Shown: positions 55,343-63,900, counted from the first letter of the stretch. The stretch is DNA of 64,000 nucleotides from Nonlabens sp. Ci31 (GCF_012974865.1 NZ_CP043633.1:1054001-1118000), one strand, 5' to 3'. Program-made: numbers and translations. The notes: a model not told the origin generated them from the sequence alone.

Positions 55343-55350
55343 TACTTTTG
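55343..55350 (+). promoter_or_regulatory. candidate -7 promoter box of rpiB
   Basis: TACTTTTG fits TAnnTTTG and lies 16 bp before the rpiB ATG. Confidence 0.5.
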
Positions 55351-55366
55351 TGCAAACACACTACAC

Positions 55367-55798
55367 ATGAAAATCTCTATTGGAAATGATCACGCAGGAC
55401 CAGATTACAAAGAAGCAATTTTAAAAATGCTAAAAGATCGCGGTCACCAAGTTACAAATCATGGCACTGATACTTTTGCTAGTGTTGATTATCCAGATTT
55501 TGCGCATCAAGTAGCTCGCGATGTCGATAGTTCAACTACCGAATTAGGAATAGTTATATGTGGTAGTGCACAAGGTGTTTCTATGACCGTTAATAAGTAT
55601 CAAAATGTACGTGGTGCAGTTTGTTGGATAAAAGAAATAGCTGGATTGGCACGGGAACATAATAACGCAAACATACTATGTATTCCAGCCCGTTTTACTT
55701 CTATTCCACAAGCAGTAGCTATGGTAGAAACATTTTTAGACACTGATTTTGCTGCTGGTCGTCATGCAAACCGTGTGAATAAGATCGCTTGTTCTTAA
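55367..55798 (+). CDS. rpiB: ribose-5-phosphate isomerase B
   Basis: RpiB interconverts ribose 5-phosphate and ribulose 5-phosphate. The 143-residue protein has ISIGNDHAGPDYKEAI at the N-terminus, ICGSAQGVSMTVNKY near residue 65 (the catalytic-type cysteine and substrate loop) and CIPARFTS near 103. Length and layout fit the RpiB/LacAB family. It is the first gene to the right of the candidate origin. Confidence 0.95.
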   Translation: MKISIGNDHAGPDYKEAILKMLKDRGHQVTNHGTDTFASVDYPDFAHQVARDVDSSTTELGIVICGSAQGVSMTVNKYQNVRGAVCWIKEIAGLAREHNNANILCIPARFTSIPQAVAMVETFLDTDFAAGRHANRVNKIACS

Positions 55799-55885
55799 TA
55801 TAGTGTTCTATAGGTGACTTGTTATCCTTAATAATTCCGCTTTTACATTGCGATTAATTTTAATGTTAACTTCAGTATCACACAT

Positions 55886-56161
55886 ATGAATCTTAATAAA
55901 CGTCAACAATATTTTGATTTAGGTAATCAATTACCTAATAAATACATGCATCTCAATTTTGATAATCACTGTTACTGGCGCATTGCTCTGGATAATACGT
56001 TGTTTGCCAAATGGAAGGATGTGGTACCGGCTCCAGCCTATAGAAATATAACCGAAGAACAGTTGGATTATGTGATCCACTTACTAAAAAACTATCTGAT
56101 AGATGAGCAGTTGTTACTAGAGCACAATAGAATTTCTTTGGCTTATCGAGGTAAGAATTAG
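55886..56161 (+). CDS. conserved-looking small protein, unknown
   Basis: This 91-residue protein has an aromatic-rich middle (KYMHLNFDNHCYWRIALDN) and a helical C-terminal part (EEQLDYVIHLLKNYLIDEQLL). No motif is recognised. It is soluble and lies between rpiB and the elaA-type gene on the same strand, so a shared transcript is possible. Confidence 0.6.
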   Translation: MNLNKRQQYFDLGNQLPNKYMHLNFDNHCYWRIALDNTLFAKWKDVVPAPAYRNITEEQLDYVIHLLKNYLIDEQLLLEHNRISLAYRGKN

Positions 56162-56251
56162 TAGTATTTTCGTCTTACAAAATAGGATATAAAGATTTCT
56201 ACTTATACGGAAATTGATAATTAATTTAAAAAAGGTGTGTGACTCTATGAG

Positions 56252-56290
56252 ATTCCTGCCTAAACAAAAGTGATTTCTGCATAGGCGGAA
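56252..56290. repeat. hairpin remnant of a TTCCTGCCTA-type repeat
   Basis: TTCCTGCCTA (about 56252-56261) pairs, with one bulged base, with TAGGCGGAA (about 56282-56290). The arms match a short repeat I recall from flavobacterial intergenic regions (TTCCTGCCTA...TAGGCAGGAA). It lies just before the next start codon. Confidence 0.45.
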
Positions 56291-56297
56291 AGTGAAC

Positions 56298-56558
56298 ATG
56301 AAAAAAGAAGCTTCTATAATTATTCATCAACTGAGAACTGCGGTACATCCAGAGAAAAAACTTATGGAAATATGGCGTGAGTTAGAACTGTATGAAGACC
56401 AAGAGAAAGAAGAAACTTTAGACGATCTAGATATTATAAGACAAGATCTTATGGCTAAAGGTGATGAAGAATTCGGTAACATGCTGGAAAAGATCATTAC
56501 TGATATAAGAATCGGAGTAAAGCCACCACAGCCTAAAAATGTTCCCAAAAGGTTTTAA
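56298..56558 (+). CDS. small acidic/basic helical protein, unknown
   Basis: This 86-residue protein is helical with a mixed-charge pattern (MKKEASIIIHQLRTAV, then EDQEKEETLDDLDIIRQDL) and ends basic and proline-rich (GVKPPQPKNVPKRF). I chose the ATG at 56298 over a GTG two codons earlier. It lies 2 bp before the elaA-type gene, so the two are co-transcribed. No family is recognised. Confidence 0.6.
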   Translation: MKKEASIIIHQLRTAVHPEKKLMEIWRELELYEDQEKEETLDDLDIIRQDLMAKGDEEFGNMLEKIITDIRIGVKPPQPKNVPKRF

Positions 56559-56560
56559 TT

Positions 56561-57001
56561 ATGAAAACAACTGTAAAATCTTTCTTAGAACTCCCCACAC
56601 AAGAATTATATGCGGCACTTCAATTGCGCTCAGAAGTTTTTGTAGTAGAACAAGATTGTGTCTATCAAGATTTGGATGGAAAAGATCAAAAGGCCATTCA
56701 TATTTTAGGATATGAAAAGGACCAACTTGTTGCTTATACCAGGATCTTTAAACCTGGTGATTACTTTGAACAATTCAGTATAGGTAGGGTTGTAGTAAGT
56801 CCTCAGCATCGAGGTAAATTTTATGGTCAGGAAATTATGAAGGCGAGTCTCGCTTTCGCGAAAGCGGAAAACTATCCAATTGTAAAGATCTCTGCACAGT
56901 GTTATTTGAATAAATTTTATACGGATTTAGGATTTATCCTTACTGGAGAAAAATATCTCGAAGATGGGATACCACATCAGGCAATGATTATGGAGTTTTA
57001 A
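56561..57001 (+). CDS. elaA: ElaA-like GNAT N-acetyltransferase
   Basis: This 146-residue protein belongs to the GNAT superfamily, ElaA branch. Visible family features are QLRSEVFVVEQDCVYQDLDGKD near residue 24, IGRVVVSPQHRGKFYGQEIM near 88, where the R/Q-x2-G/K acetyl-CoA loop is visible, and ISAQCYLNKFYTDLGF near 121. The substrate of ElaA is not known. LAFAKAENYP is encoded by a palindrome copy. Confidence 0.88.
   Translation: MKTTVKSFLELPTQELYAALQLRSEVFVVEQDCVYQDLDGKDQKAIHILGYEKDQLVAYTRIFKPGDYFEQFSIGRVVVSPQHRGKFYGQEIMKASLAFAKAENYPIVKISAQCYLNKFYTDLGFILTGEKYLEDGIPHQAMIMEF
56852..56866. repeat. in-gene palindrome copy 11 (exact)
   Basis: GCTTTCGCGAAAGCG in the elaA-type gene encodes AFAKA. 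The flanking C extends it to 16 bp. Confidence 0.9.
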
Positions 57002-57025
57002 AGTTAAAGCGTTTTTTTAAAAAAA

Positions 57026-57067
57026 CCTGCTAGAATATACATAAAACTGCAATTTAGCAGGCTTTTT
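57026..57067 (+). terminator. terminator between elaA and the TonB receptor
   Basis: CCTGCTA (57026-57032) pairs with TAGCAGG (57055-57061), followed by CTTTTT. It separates two convergent genes. Confidence 0.7.
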
Positions 57068-57081
57068 AATTTTATAAAAAG

Positions 57082-59295
57082 TTAGTCATCATGATGTCCA
57101 TGACCGTGATGACCTTTATTTCCGAAAGGTTTCCATATAACCCCAGCACTGAATATAAACCCATCTGTAGGTGCGTAGATCTCATTAAAATTTGGGACAC
57201 CAGAAGTATCAATAGCAACGGTAGGAGAGAAGCGGCTTTGCCTGCGGTCTGTAAAGTTCTCAAAGTTAAAGAACACATTTCCCCAGTCAAAGTTTTTCAT
57301 TACGAGCAGTCCCATGGTAAAGAAATCTGTAGTTTCTGTCCCATTGAATAGCAATTGCTTACCAGTATAATAGGTTTCATAACCTATGCGCCACTTTTCA
57401 TTTTCATACATGATGACACTACCAGCATTATGCTTTGCGGTAAGTGGTTTTTGAGGATTACCATCTAGGAAATTTAATCGTGTATCAATGTGTGCATAGT
57501 TTAAGAACCATTTAAAGTCTTTATAAGAGAACTTTATATTGGTCTCTGCACCTCGACTCAGTGTTACATCTGTAGCATTAGAATATTCAAACATTCCAGG
57601 ACTAGTGGTACTAGAATTTAGGAGTAAACCCTTGTTTATAGCCGTTACATAAAACAGCTGATTGATAGAAAAATTAATATCACTTGTGATAGCAAATCCA
57701 TAGTCAAAATCTAGATTCAATCCATAAGAGGTTTCTGCTACCAGAACATTTTTATCAATTGCCATTACATTCTGAAAATTCAAACGCTCTGCATCTTCTG
57801 TAAATAAATCTGGAATTTTGTAACCTAATCCGCCGCCTAAGCGACTTGTGAAACGGCCATCGCTTTTATATAAAATAGATGCTCTAGGCAATGCAAAAAA
57901 GCCCCAATCTGTTGTAAAATCTGTACGTAATCCTGTTTCTAGAATCCAGTTATCGCTCCAATCAGTTACATTATTAACAAACACACCAGCAGTAAGATCC
58001 CTTTGATCTCGCTCATTAAAGGACGCCTCTTCATCAAAATCAGAAGAGTATAAATTACCACCAAAAATCCAGTCTGTTTTCTCTGAATTGGTTTTATAAT
58101 TTACCTCGGTAAACGTGTTGACCTGATTTCCTTTGAAATTTAAACTAGGGATGAGCAATTCTCGATTAAAATAGGCCACACTATTTTTAAACTGGAAGCT
58201 GCTGTGGTCACTTAATTTAGTGTCCCAAACTGCTTGAGTACTGAATCTGCGAGAAATATTTTCTTCGGTATACGCATTACTATTATTATTAATAATAGCA
58301 TCGAGGTTTCCACCTTTACGCTGGTCATAAGTTCCATTTAATCCCAACCAAATAGTTGTTTTATCACTTGGATAATAGAACACTTTAGGATTTAGCGATA
58401 TAGTTCGTACTTGAGGTAAATTAGAAAAATTATCTCCGTCAGGATCGTATTCTTTTTGCGAGTTAGCGCTTCCGTAAAGAGTGGTTCCCCACTTTCCTTT
58501 GCGCGCACTGTAAAATATGTTTCCTGTAATGCCTTGGGCTTGAGTTCCTACCAGCATAAAGTCCAGCTGCTTTTCTTCATCAGGCGTTTTAGAAACCATA
58601 TCTACCAATCCAGCGATGGCACCACCACCATAAAGAGTGGAAGAACTTCCTTTTATAATTTCAAATTGAGCAATATCTAGTGGCGGTATTTGCATAATAC
58701 TTAACCCACCAGCAAAACCTCCATAAAGAGGGAAACCATCTTTTAAAAGTTGCGTATAACGACCGTCGAGACCTTGAATACGTATGGACTGATTGGCACT
58801 ACTTTGCGAGGTTTGTTGCATCTGTATCCCAGTACTTTCTCGCAACATCATGGCGATGTTGGTACTGTTCATTGCTGTTTTTTCAACTAATTCTTCTCCA
58901 CCTATAAACTCTACTCGAGTAGGTGTGCGTTTAAAACTACGAGAAGAACGTGTGGACTGGATTACGATCTCATCTAGGTTACCTTCAGATTCATGGAGTT
59001 CAAAACGGTAATTTAATTGGTATGGTATGACCGCAGTAACCGTTTTACTTTCGTAACCTAAATAAGATACAGTAAGTTCATAAGTTCCTGCCGGCACACC
59101 GTTGATAATTCCTTTACCATTAAGGTCTGACATGGCGCCTTTTTTCAGGCTTTTGATAATAGCATTGGCACCTAATAAAGGCTGGTTATCTTCTTCTGAT
59201 ATCACAGTTATTTGTATATCATAGGTTGTTTTTGATTGCGCTTTTGCGAAAGCGTAACACAGCAACAACAGGCTGCATAAAATGAGTTTTTTCAT
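57082..59295 (-). CDS. TonB-dependent outer-membrane receptor, probably metal-related
   Basis: This 737-residue protein has a signal peptide (MKKLILCSLLLLCYAFAKAQ), a carboxypeptidase-regulatory-like domain (about 25-110, DNQPLLGANAIIKSLKKGAM and the YLGYESKTV strand), a plug domain (about 115-235 with IRIQGLDGRYTQLLKDGFPL and GSSSTLYGGGAIAG), and the beta-barrel. The C-terminal tail is histidine-rich (GNKGHHGHGHHDD). The family imports siderophores, vitamins or metal complexes; the His tail and the Cys/His-rich neighbour suggest zinc or copper. AFAKA in the signal peptide is encoded by a palindrome variant. Confidence 0.9.
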   Translation of the reverse strand: MKKLILCSLLLLCYAFAKAQSKTTYDIQITVISEEDNQPLLGANAIIKSLKKGAMSDLNGKGIINGVPAGTYELTVSYLGYESKTVTAVIPYQLNYRFELHESEGNLDEIVIQSTRSSRSFKRTPTRVEFIGGEELVEKTAMNSTNIAMMLRESTGIQMQQTSQSSANQSIRIQGLDGRYTQLLKDGFPLYGGFAGGLSIMQIPPLDIAQFEIIKGSSSTLYGGGAIAGLVDMVSKTPDEEKQLDFMLVGTQAQGITGNIFYSARKGKWGTTLYGSANSQKEYDPDGDNFSNLPQVRTISLNPKVFYYPSDKTTIWLGLNGTYDQRKGGNLDAIINNNSNAYTEENISRRFSTQAVWDTKLSDHSSFQFKNSVAYFNRELLIPSLNFKGNQVNTFTEVNYKTNSEKTDWIFGGNLYSSDFDEEASFNERDQRDLTAGVFVNNVTDWSDNWILETGLRTDFTTDWGFFALPRASILYKSDGRFTSRLGGGLGYKIPDLFTEDAERLNFQNVMAIDKNVLVAETSYGLNLDFDYGFAITSDINFSINQLFYVTAINKGLLLNSSTTSPGMFEYSNATDVTLSRGAETNIKFSYKDFKWFLNYAHIDTRLNFLDGNPQKPLTAKHNAGSVIMYENEKWRIGYETYYTGKQLLFNGTETTDFFTMGLLVMKNFDWGNVFFNFENFTDRRQSRFSPTVAIDTSGVPNFNEIYAPTDGFIFSAGVIWKPFGNKGHHGHGHHDD
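59240..59254. repeat. in-gene palindrome copy 12 (variant)
   Basis: GCTTTTGCGAAAGCG, one base from the core, encodes AFAKA at the signal-peptidase cleavage region of the TonB receptor. Confidence 0.75.
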
Positions 59296-59346
59296 GTATA
59301 GATTTTAAATAAACTAAATAAATAGAACGCACTGCTCTATAAAACT

Positions 59347-59673
59347 TTAGCTATTTAACTCTGGCGGCTGCAAAATAGAGCCATTATATCCATCGTACAA
59401 CGGATTGATATAAGAAGAAATTTTTATGTTGATTTCTGGAATTTCAATCCATTCCAGACTTTGAAATACAAAAGTAACCATAGGAACAGAGCAGCAATTA
59501 CACTGGCAGAAAGGAGAGCATTGATCTTCATGATCGTGGTTTTCGCGGTCCTCAAAATCACCAGCATCTTCAACTTGTACCACATCATCATGTGATTCCA
59601 CAGTCGCATCATTGCATGGAATGATAGGTAGACTTAAAAAATAGATCGAGAAAAGGAATAGAATTATTTTCAC
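59347..59673 (-). CDS. Cys/His-rich small exported protein (DUF6660-like)
   Basis: This protein of about 108 residues has an N-terminal signal or anchor (KIILFLFSIYFLSLPIIPC), then an Asp/His-rich stretch (ESHDDVVQVEDAG, ENHDHEDQCS) and a cysteine cluster CSPFCQCNCCS. It resembles the flavobacterial DUF6660 family. I chose the GTG at 59673, because a TATCTTTG box (59678-59685) lies just upstream and an ATG start at 59730 would be upstream of it. It is immediately upstream of the TonB receptor, so metal binding for uptake is plausible. The function is inferred. Confidence 0.7.
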   Translation of the reverse strand: MKIILFLFSIYFLSLPIIPCNDATVESHDDVVQVEDAGDFEDRENHDHEDQCSPFCQCNCCSVPMVTFVFQSLEWIEIPEINIKISSYINPLYDGYNGSILQPPELNS

Positions 59674-59677
59674 CGTA

Positions 59678-59685
59678 CAAAGATA
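59678..59685 (-). promoter_or_regulatory. candidate -7 promoter box for the metal-related operon
   Basis: On the minus strand TATCTTTG fits TAnnTTTG, with TTG at 59702-59704 as a possible -33 element 16 bp away. It decides the start of the downstream Cys/His-rich gene. Confidence 0.55.
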
Positions 59686-59741
59686 AGAAAGGAAATTATA
59701 CCAACTATTACTCAAAAGGACTCTGATCATTTGAGTTCAAA

Positions 59742-60698
59742 TTATTTAGTAGCCCGTTCCAATCGGTCATTAATAGATTTTCCCAATCCAAAATCGGGTA
59801 ATCGCTGTGCTACAATCAAGTCCAAGTTCAATTTATCGAGTTCGTGCATGGCACTGTACAATTTAGAAGCGGCTTCTTTTAAATTTCCGGTTTTAGAGAG
59901 ATAGTTGATTTCAGAGACTTCAAAGTTATTGTGGTCAATAGAATGCAGTAAAAGCCCTATTTTTTGATCAGGATGTTGCGCTATAAAACGGTCTATGTTT
60001 TCAACGAGATAAGTTTTTGTACGCGGTGCGTAGTGTTTTTCTAACATTCCAGGGGCATTTGGGGCTATCTCTTTATCGTTTTTAACACCTACATTTCCCA
60101 CTACTGCTGTAATATCTTCTAAAGAAATAGATCCCAATCTATAGACTACAGGTTGTTCATTTTCAAAACCGACGATGGTAGATTCAATCCCATTTTTACA
60201 GTCACCGCCATCGAGCACCATTTCCAGTTCCCCATCAAAATAATTTTTTACGTGTTGCGCGGTCGTAGGACTGATGTACGTAAACGGATTTGCACTAGGT
60301 GCAGCCACTGGAAAAGGAAGACTTTTTAGTAATTCTAGAGTTACCTCATGTTGAGGCATTCTAATTCCTACTGTATCATTTCCTGCGGTGATAAGGTCTG
60401 GAACAGTCTTTTGCTTTTTTAAAATCAAAGTCAGCGATCCTGGCCAAAACGCCTTAGCTAATTGTTGCGCCTTTTCTGGAAAATCAACAGCCAGTTCCAT
60501 CACTTGTGCCATACTGTGAATATGCACAATCAGCGGATTAAAAAAGGGTCGTTTTTTTAATTCAAAAATCTTTTTAATTGCGGTGTCGCTATATATATTT
60601 CCTGCGAGTCCATAAACGGTTTCGGTAGGAATAGCTACCAGTTCTTCACGAGAAAGGATTTCGGCTGCTTTTAAGATGTCTTTGGAAACAAGTGTCAT
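59742..60698 (-). CDS. tsaC: L-threonylcarbamoyladenylate synthase
   Basis: This enzyme makes threonylcarbamoyl-AMP, the intermediate for t6A in tRNAs. The 318-residue Sua5/YrdC-type protein shows LVAIPTETVYGLAGNIYSDTAIKKIFELKKRP near the start, PFFNPLIVHIHSM, LTLILKK near residue 92, DTVGIRMPQH and AAPSANPFTYISPT near 134. The length over 300 shows the Sua5 form with an extra C-terminal domain (from about residue 210). Confidence 0.93.
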   Translation of the reverse strand: MTLVSKDILKAAEILSREELVAIPTETVYGLAGNIYSDTAIKKIFELKKRPFFNPLIVHIHSMAQVMELAVDFPEKAQQLAKAFWPGSLTLILKKQKTVPDLITAGNDTVGIRMPQHEVTLELLKSLPFPVAAPSANPFTYISPTTAQHVKNYFDGELEMVLDGGDCKNGIESTIVGFENEQPVVYRLGSISLEDITAVVGNVGVKNDKEIAPNAPGMLEKHYAPRTKTYLVENIDRFIAQHPDQKIGLLLHSIDHNNFEVSEINYLSKTGNLKEAASKLYSAMHELDKLNLDLIVAQRLPDFGLGKSINDRLERATK

Positions 60699-60766
60699 GA
60701 TAGATTTTCCTAAATGTTTTTTGGCGGTACAAATATCGTTGTTAATAGAGAATATTTTGAATATAA

Positions 60767-61165
60767 TTAACTGCTTATAGATGGTGCATCAGATGGCTTG
60801 TAAAGCATTATATAAAGTAAATAGCAAATGATAAAAACCCCTAAAGGAATAGTAAACTGCCAATAATTAAAATACATTAATGGAACCTGAGTCATTCTAC
60901 AAACCAGAGGGTTTAGTAAAAGTATAAAAGCTACGAACTCCATACTTTTCTTGTATGTAACCGGAGCGTGAGCGGTACTTATTAGACTTAAAAGCAAGCC
61001 AAATAAAGAAGGGATTGAAAATAAAAACTCTTTACTAATAGGGTTAAAAAGACTAAAAAAAAGCCATAAACCTAATGGAAGCGCTGACATATACCCAACT
61101 ATTATGATGCAGAGATACGATAGGATAGCAACGAGTTTGAGATATTTTAGAAATTCACAATTCAC
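60767..61165 (-). CDS. four-helix membrane protein, unknown
   Basis: This 132-residue protein is highly hydrophobic with four predicted membrane segments (about 9-35, 40-62, 73-92 and 96-122). No family is recognised. It lies between tsaC and the acr3 gene and may be an unrelated single-gene unit. Confidence 0.6.
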   Translation of the reverse strand: MNCEFLKYLKLVAILSYLCIIIVGYMSALPLGLWLFFSLFNPISKEFLFSIPSLFGLLLSLISTAHAPVTYKKSMEFVAFILLLNPLVCRMTQVPLMYFNYWQFTIPLGVFIICYLLYIMLYKPSDAPSISS

Positions 61166-61198
61166 AAGATTCTTTCTAAATCAGTTAAATGTAAAGGT

Positions 61199-62227
61199 TT
61201 AATAATATTTCTTTTTCAACCAAAAAGAAACCCTCACCAATAAAATCAAAGCAGGAACTTCTACCAGTGGCCCGATAACTCCAGTAAATGCCTGACCAGA
61301 ATTGAGTCCGAAAACCGCAATGGCAACCGCAATGGCCAGTTCAAAATTATTGCCAGCTGCTGTAAAAGAAATCGCAGCATTCTCGCTGTAGGTTGCCCCA
61401 CGGTATTTACTGATAAAAAAGCCAATCAAGAACATGACTATAAAGTAAATCATCAATGGAATAGCTATCAATAATACATCATAAGGAATTTCCACAATGA
61501 GCTCGCCTTTGAGCGAAAACATCAATACAATAGTTAGTAATAAGGCCACTAATGTGATGGGTGAAATCGCTGGAATAAAAACGTTTTCATACCAGTCCTT
61601 TCCTTTGGCTTTTACTAAGAAATAACGACTTAGGATTCCCATAAGAAATGGAATTCCTAAGTAGATGGCAACACTTTCGGCTATAGTAGCTATGGAGATA
61701 TCTACAATGGCTCCATCAAAGCCAAAATAAGGCGGTAAGACCGTGATAAATATCCAGGCATAGAAAGAATAGGCAAAGACTTGAAAAATGCTATTTAAAG
61801 CGACTAAACCAGCTCCGTATTCTGGAGAACCGTCTGCGAGGTCATTCCAGACCAGTACCATAGCAATACAGCGTGCGAGTCCTATTAAAATAAGTCCCAC
61901 CATATATTCTGGATAGTCATGTAAAAAGATGATAGCGAGTAGAAACATCAAAATAGGACCTATCACCCAGTTAAGAAGTAATGAAATACTTAAAATCTTC
62001 GTATTCTTAAAAACAACGGGTAGCAGTTTGTAATCTGCTTTTGCCAGTGGCGGGTACATCATTAATATCAAACCTATGGCTATGGGAATATTAGTGGTTC
62101 CACTACTCATATTATTGATGGAAGTTGCGATGCTAGGTATCAAATAGCCTAATCCTACACCTATAGCCATGGCGGTAAAAATCCATAAGGTTAAGTATTG
62201 ATTGAGGAAGGAGAGTTTCTTTTTCAT
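61199..62227 (-). CDS. acr3: ACR3-family arsenite efflux transporter
   Basis: Acr3 expels arsenite using the proton gradient. The protein of about 342 residues has ten predicted membrane segments. [27 protein letters not shown] is the family N-terminus, which is why I chose the ATG at 62227 rather than 62266. The conserved cysteine is in [18 protein letters not shown] near residue 116. [17 protein letters not shown] and [18 protein letters not shown] are also diagnostic. It is the last gene of the ars operon. Confidence 0.93.
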   Translation of the reverse strand: MKKKLSFLNQYLTLWIFTAMAIGVGLGYLIPSIATSINNMSSGTTNIPIAIGLILMMYPPLAKADYKLLPVVFKNTKILSISLLLNWVIGPILMFLLAIIFLHDYPEYMVGLILIGLARCIAMVLVWNDLADGSPEYGAGLVALNSIFQVFAYSFYAWIFITVLPPYFGFDGAIVDISIATIAESVAIYLGIPFLMGILSRYFLVKAKGKDWYENVFIPAISPITLVALLLTIVLMFSLKGELIVEIPYDVLLIAIPLMIYFIVMFLIGFFISKYRGATYSENAAISFTAAGNNFELAIAVAIAVFGLNSGQAFTGVIGPLVEVPALILLVRVSFWLKKKYY

Positions 62228-62266
62228 GGATGGTATTAAATGAATTTTAAAAGGAATGGATTTCAA

Positions 62267-62896
62267 TCAATCACTTTGAAGTTTATTGGGTGTTACTTGA
62301 GAGAAGACATATTTCATTTCGGTAGCGATTTGTAAGCTGCGCTCTTGGTAAATTACTTTTTGTTCTGGTGTTCCATCACTTATTTTTGGGTCTAAATAAG
62401 TAATCGAGATACGTTTTTCGGCACCGGGAACTACAGGACAGTTTTCTGATGCATGATCACAGGTCATTATCGCGCCAAATTGCTGTGACGGATTTTCCTC
62501 ATCGTCAAAGAGTTTTGAAAATGCCTTGATAGGCGGCATGATCTCGCTGTATTCTATGTAGTATTTTGGGTTTTCTTGCTTATTCTTTTTAGTGATCTCT
62601 ACCCCTTGTTTTTGGAGCGTTTTGATTATTCTAGGGTACACCGCTGTGGTTTCTGTTCCGCCAGAATAGCAATGTATATCCCCTATTTGATAATATCTAG
62701 CTGCGATTTGTGCCCATATCTGGCACAGATGACTGCGCCTAGAATTATGGGTACAAATAAAGGTAAGCTGTGTCTTGTTGTGATGTTGAAGACTGTAATT
62801 TATATAGTCTGAGAGTTGGTGGAGTTCTCGCTTTCGCGAAAGCGGAATGGCAGTCACATCTAAGCCATCCAGTAAATTTGTGATTGGTAAAAACAT
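62267..62896 (-). CDS. arsenate reductase-like low-molecular-weight phosphatase
   Basis: This 209-residue protein has the LMW-PTP P-loop FICTHNSRRSHLCQIWAQ near residue 47, with C-x5-R (CTHNSRR). It is of the ArsC type that reduces arsenate to arsenite with thiol help, and GAIMTCDHASENCPVVPGAEKR near 141 adds further cysteines. SRKRELHQL near the start is encoded by a palindrome copy. Its position in the ars operon supports the role. Confidence 0.88.
   Translation of the reverse strand: MFLPITNLLDGLDVTAIPLSRKRELHQLSDYINYSLQHHNKTQLTFICTHNSRRSHLCQIWAQIAARYYQIGDIHCYSGGTETTAVYPRIIKTLQKQGVEITKKNKQENPKYYIEYSEIMPPIKAFSKLFDDEENPSQQFGAIMTCDHASENCPVVPGAEKRISITYLDPKISDGTPEQKVIYQERSLQIATEMKYVFSQVTPNKLQSD
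62830..62844. repeat. in-gene palindrome copy 13 (exact)
   Basis: GCTTTCGCGAAAGCG in the arsC-like gene is read in a different frame, giving PLSRKRE. The flanking C extends it to 16 bp. Confidence 0.9.
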
Positions 62897-62905
62897 AAAA
62901 TTTAA

Positions 62906-63367
62906 TTAGCAACAACCAGAACCTGGTGCACATGAATTTTGAACTTCTGAAAGCTTTACTTGCTGTTTTTCTTGCGGGACACCACAACTGTCTTTAGCAA
63001 GGCAATCGGTCAATTTATTAGTGAGCACAAAGTGATCTCCATTAAAACCTATACCGAACTTTCCAATTGTTCCCGCTTGATACTCTACTTCTATTTCTAC
63101 ATCAGGAAGTCCTAATTGGGACTGAGACAGCTCAATGATTTGTTGTAATTTTTGAGGATGAAGCCTGTGGTCGTAATCGTTTGCCTCCCAAAGCTGGAAG
63201 TTGACCACTGTTTCTAGCCGCTCTTTGCCGCCGCAATCTATAAAGTGTTTTACTACCTTTCCTACTTCAGTAACGTGAAAATGTGAAGGCACTAAAGTAC
63301 CGTCTGGAAGTGCAAAAGCGATTTTATCCAGTTGCGACAACTGGTGTTTAAATTCAGATAGTTTCAT
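62906..63367 (-). CDS. DUF6428 family protein of the ars operon
   Basis: This 153-residue protein belongs to DUF6428, a family found in Bacteroidetes next to arsenic genes. It has VPSHFHVTEVGKVVKHFIDCGG near residue 27 and a cysteine-rich tail (NSCAPGSGCC) that could bind arsenite or a metal. Its role is not established; the gene lies 9 bp upstream of the arsC-like gene and 47 bp downstream of arsR. Confidence 0.82.
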   Translation of the reverse strand: MKLSEFKHQLSQLDKIAFALPDGTLVPSHFHVTEVGKVVKHFIDCGGKERLETVVNFQLWEANDYDHRLHPQKLQQIIELSQSQLGLPDVEIEVEYQAGTIGKFGIGFNGDHFVLTNKLTDCLAKDSCGVPQEKQQVKLSEVQNSCAPGSGCC

Positions 63368-63414
63368 TTCTTATTGTTTAAATGTAATATTACGATGAAT
63401 ACGTTCAAATTTTT

Positions 63415-63747
63415 TTAACAGCATTTATTTAAAGCGGCAGCGTCAAGGTTTAAAATAGGGGAAAGCAAGTTCTTCATTAATGTCCAATTCTGATAATCGA
63501 TACAATAACAAACACTTGTGCCCTCGACGCTGCCTTTTATGAGTCCGACAGACTTTAATTCCTTTAAATGTTGTGAAATAGTGGGTTGTGCTAGACCGAT
63601 TTCATTAACGATATCTCCGCATACGCAGGAATCGATAGAAAATAAATACTGAATGATCGCTATTCTAGCGGGATGCGCGATGGCTTTTGTCATTCGAGCG
63701 ATTTGATTTTGCTCCTCAGTAAATTTTTCACTTTTTGTAACTCCCAT
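63415..63747 (-). CDS. arsR: ArsR family metalloregulator
   Basis: This 110-residue winged-helix repressor senses arsenite. The metal-site helix carries CVCGDIVNEIGL (the CVC motif) near residue 40, with a DNA-recognition helix QPTISQHLKELKSVGLI at about 53-69. I chose the ATG at 63747, because the ATG at 63756 overlaps the operator and lies upstream of the predicted transcription start. It is the first gene of the operon and probably represses itself and the genes downstream. Confidence 0.92.
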   Translation of the reverse strand: MGVTKSEKFTEEQNQIARMTKAIAHPARIAIIQYLFSIDSCVCGDIVNEIGLAQPTISQHLKELKSVGLIKGSVEGTSVCYCIDYQNWTLMKNLLSPILNLDAAALNKCC

Positions 63748-63754
63748 ATCTTTC

Positions 63755-63801
63755 ATCGCAAATTTACGATAAACGCACCAACTTACTATGCGATAAATAG
63801 T
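63755..63801 (-). promoter_or_regulatory. ars promoter and candidate ArsR operator
   Basis: ATCGCAAATTTACGAT at 63755-63770 is a 16-bp palindrome except at one base pair. On the minus strand it contains TAAATTTG (the -7 box). A second inverted repeat, ACTAT (63785-63789) and ATAGT (63797-63801), lies upstream. Overlap with the -7 box suits repression by ArsR. Confidence 0.65.
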
Positions 63802-63900
63802 ATTTTATTTATTTATAATTTATAGAGATGTAAAAGTATAAAGCTGTACTACATACAAAACAAATCAACCATGATGTATTTGCGTTTCTTAACCTCTTAA

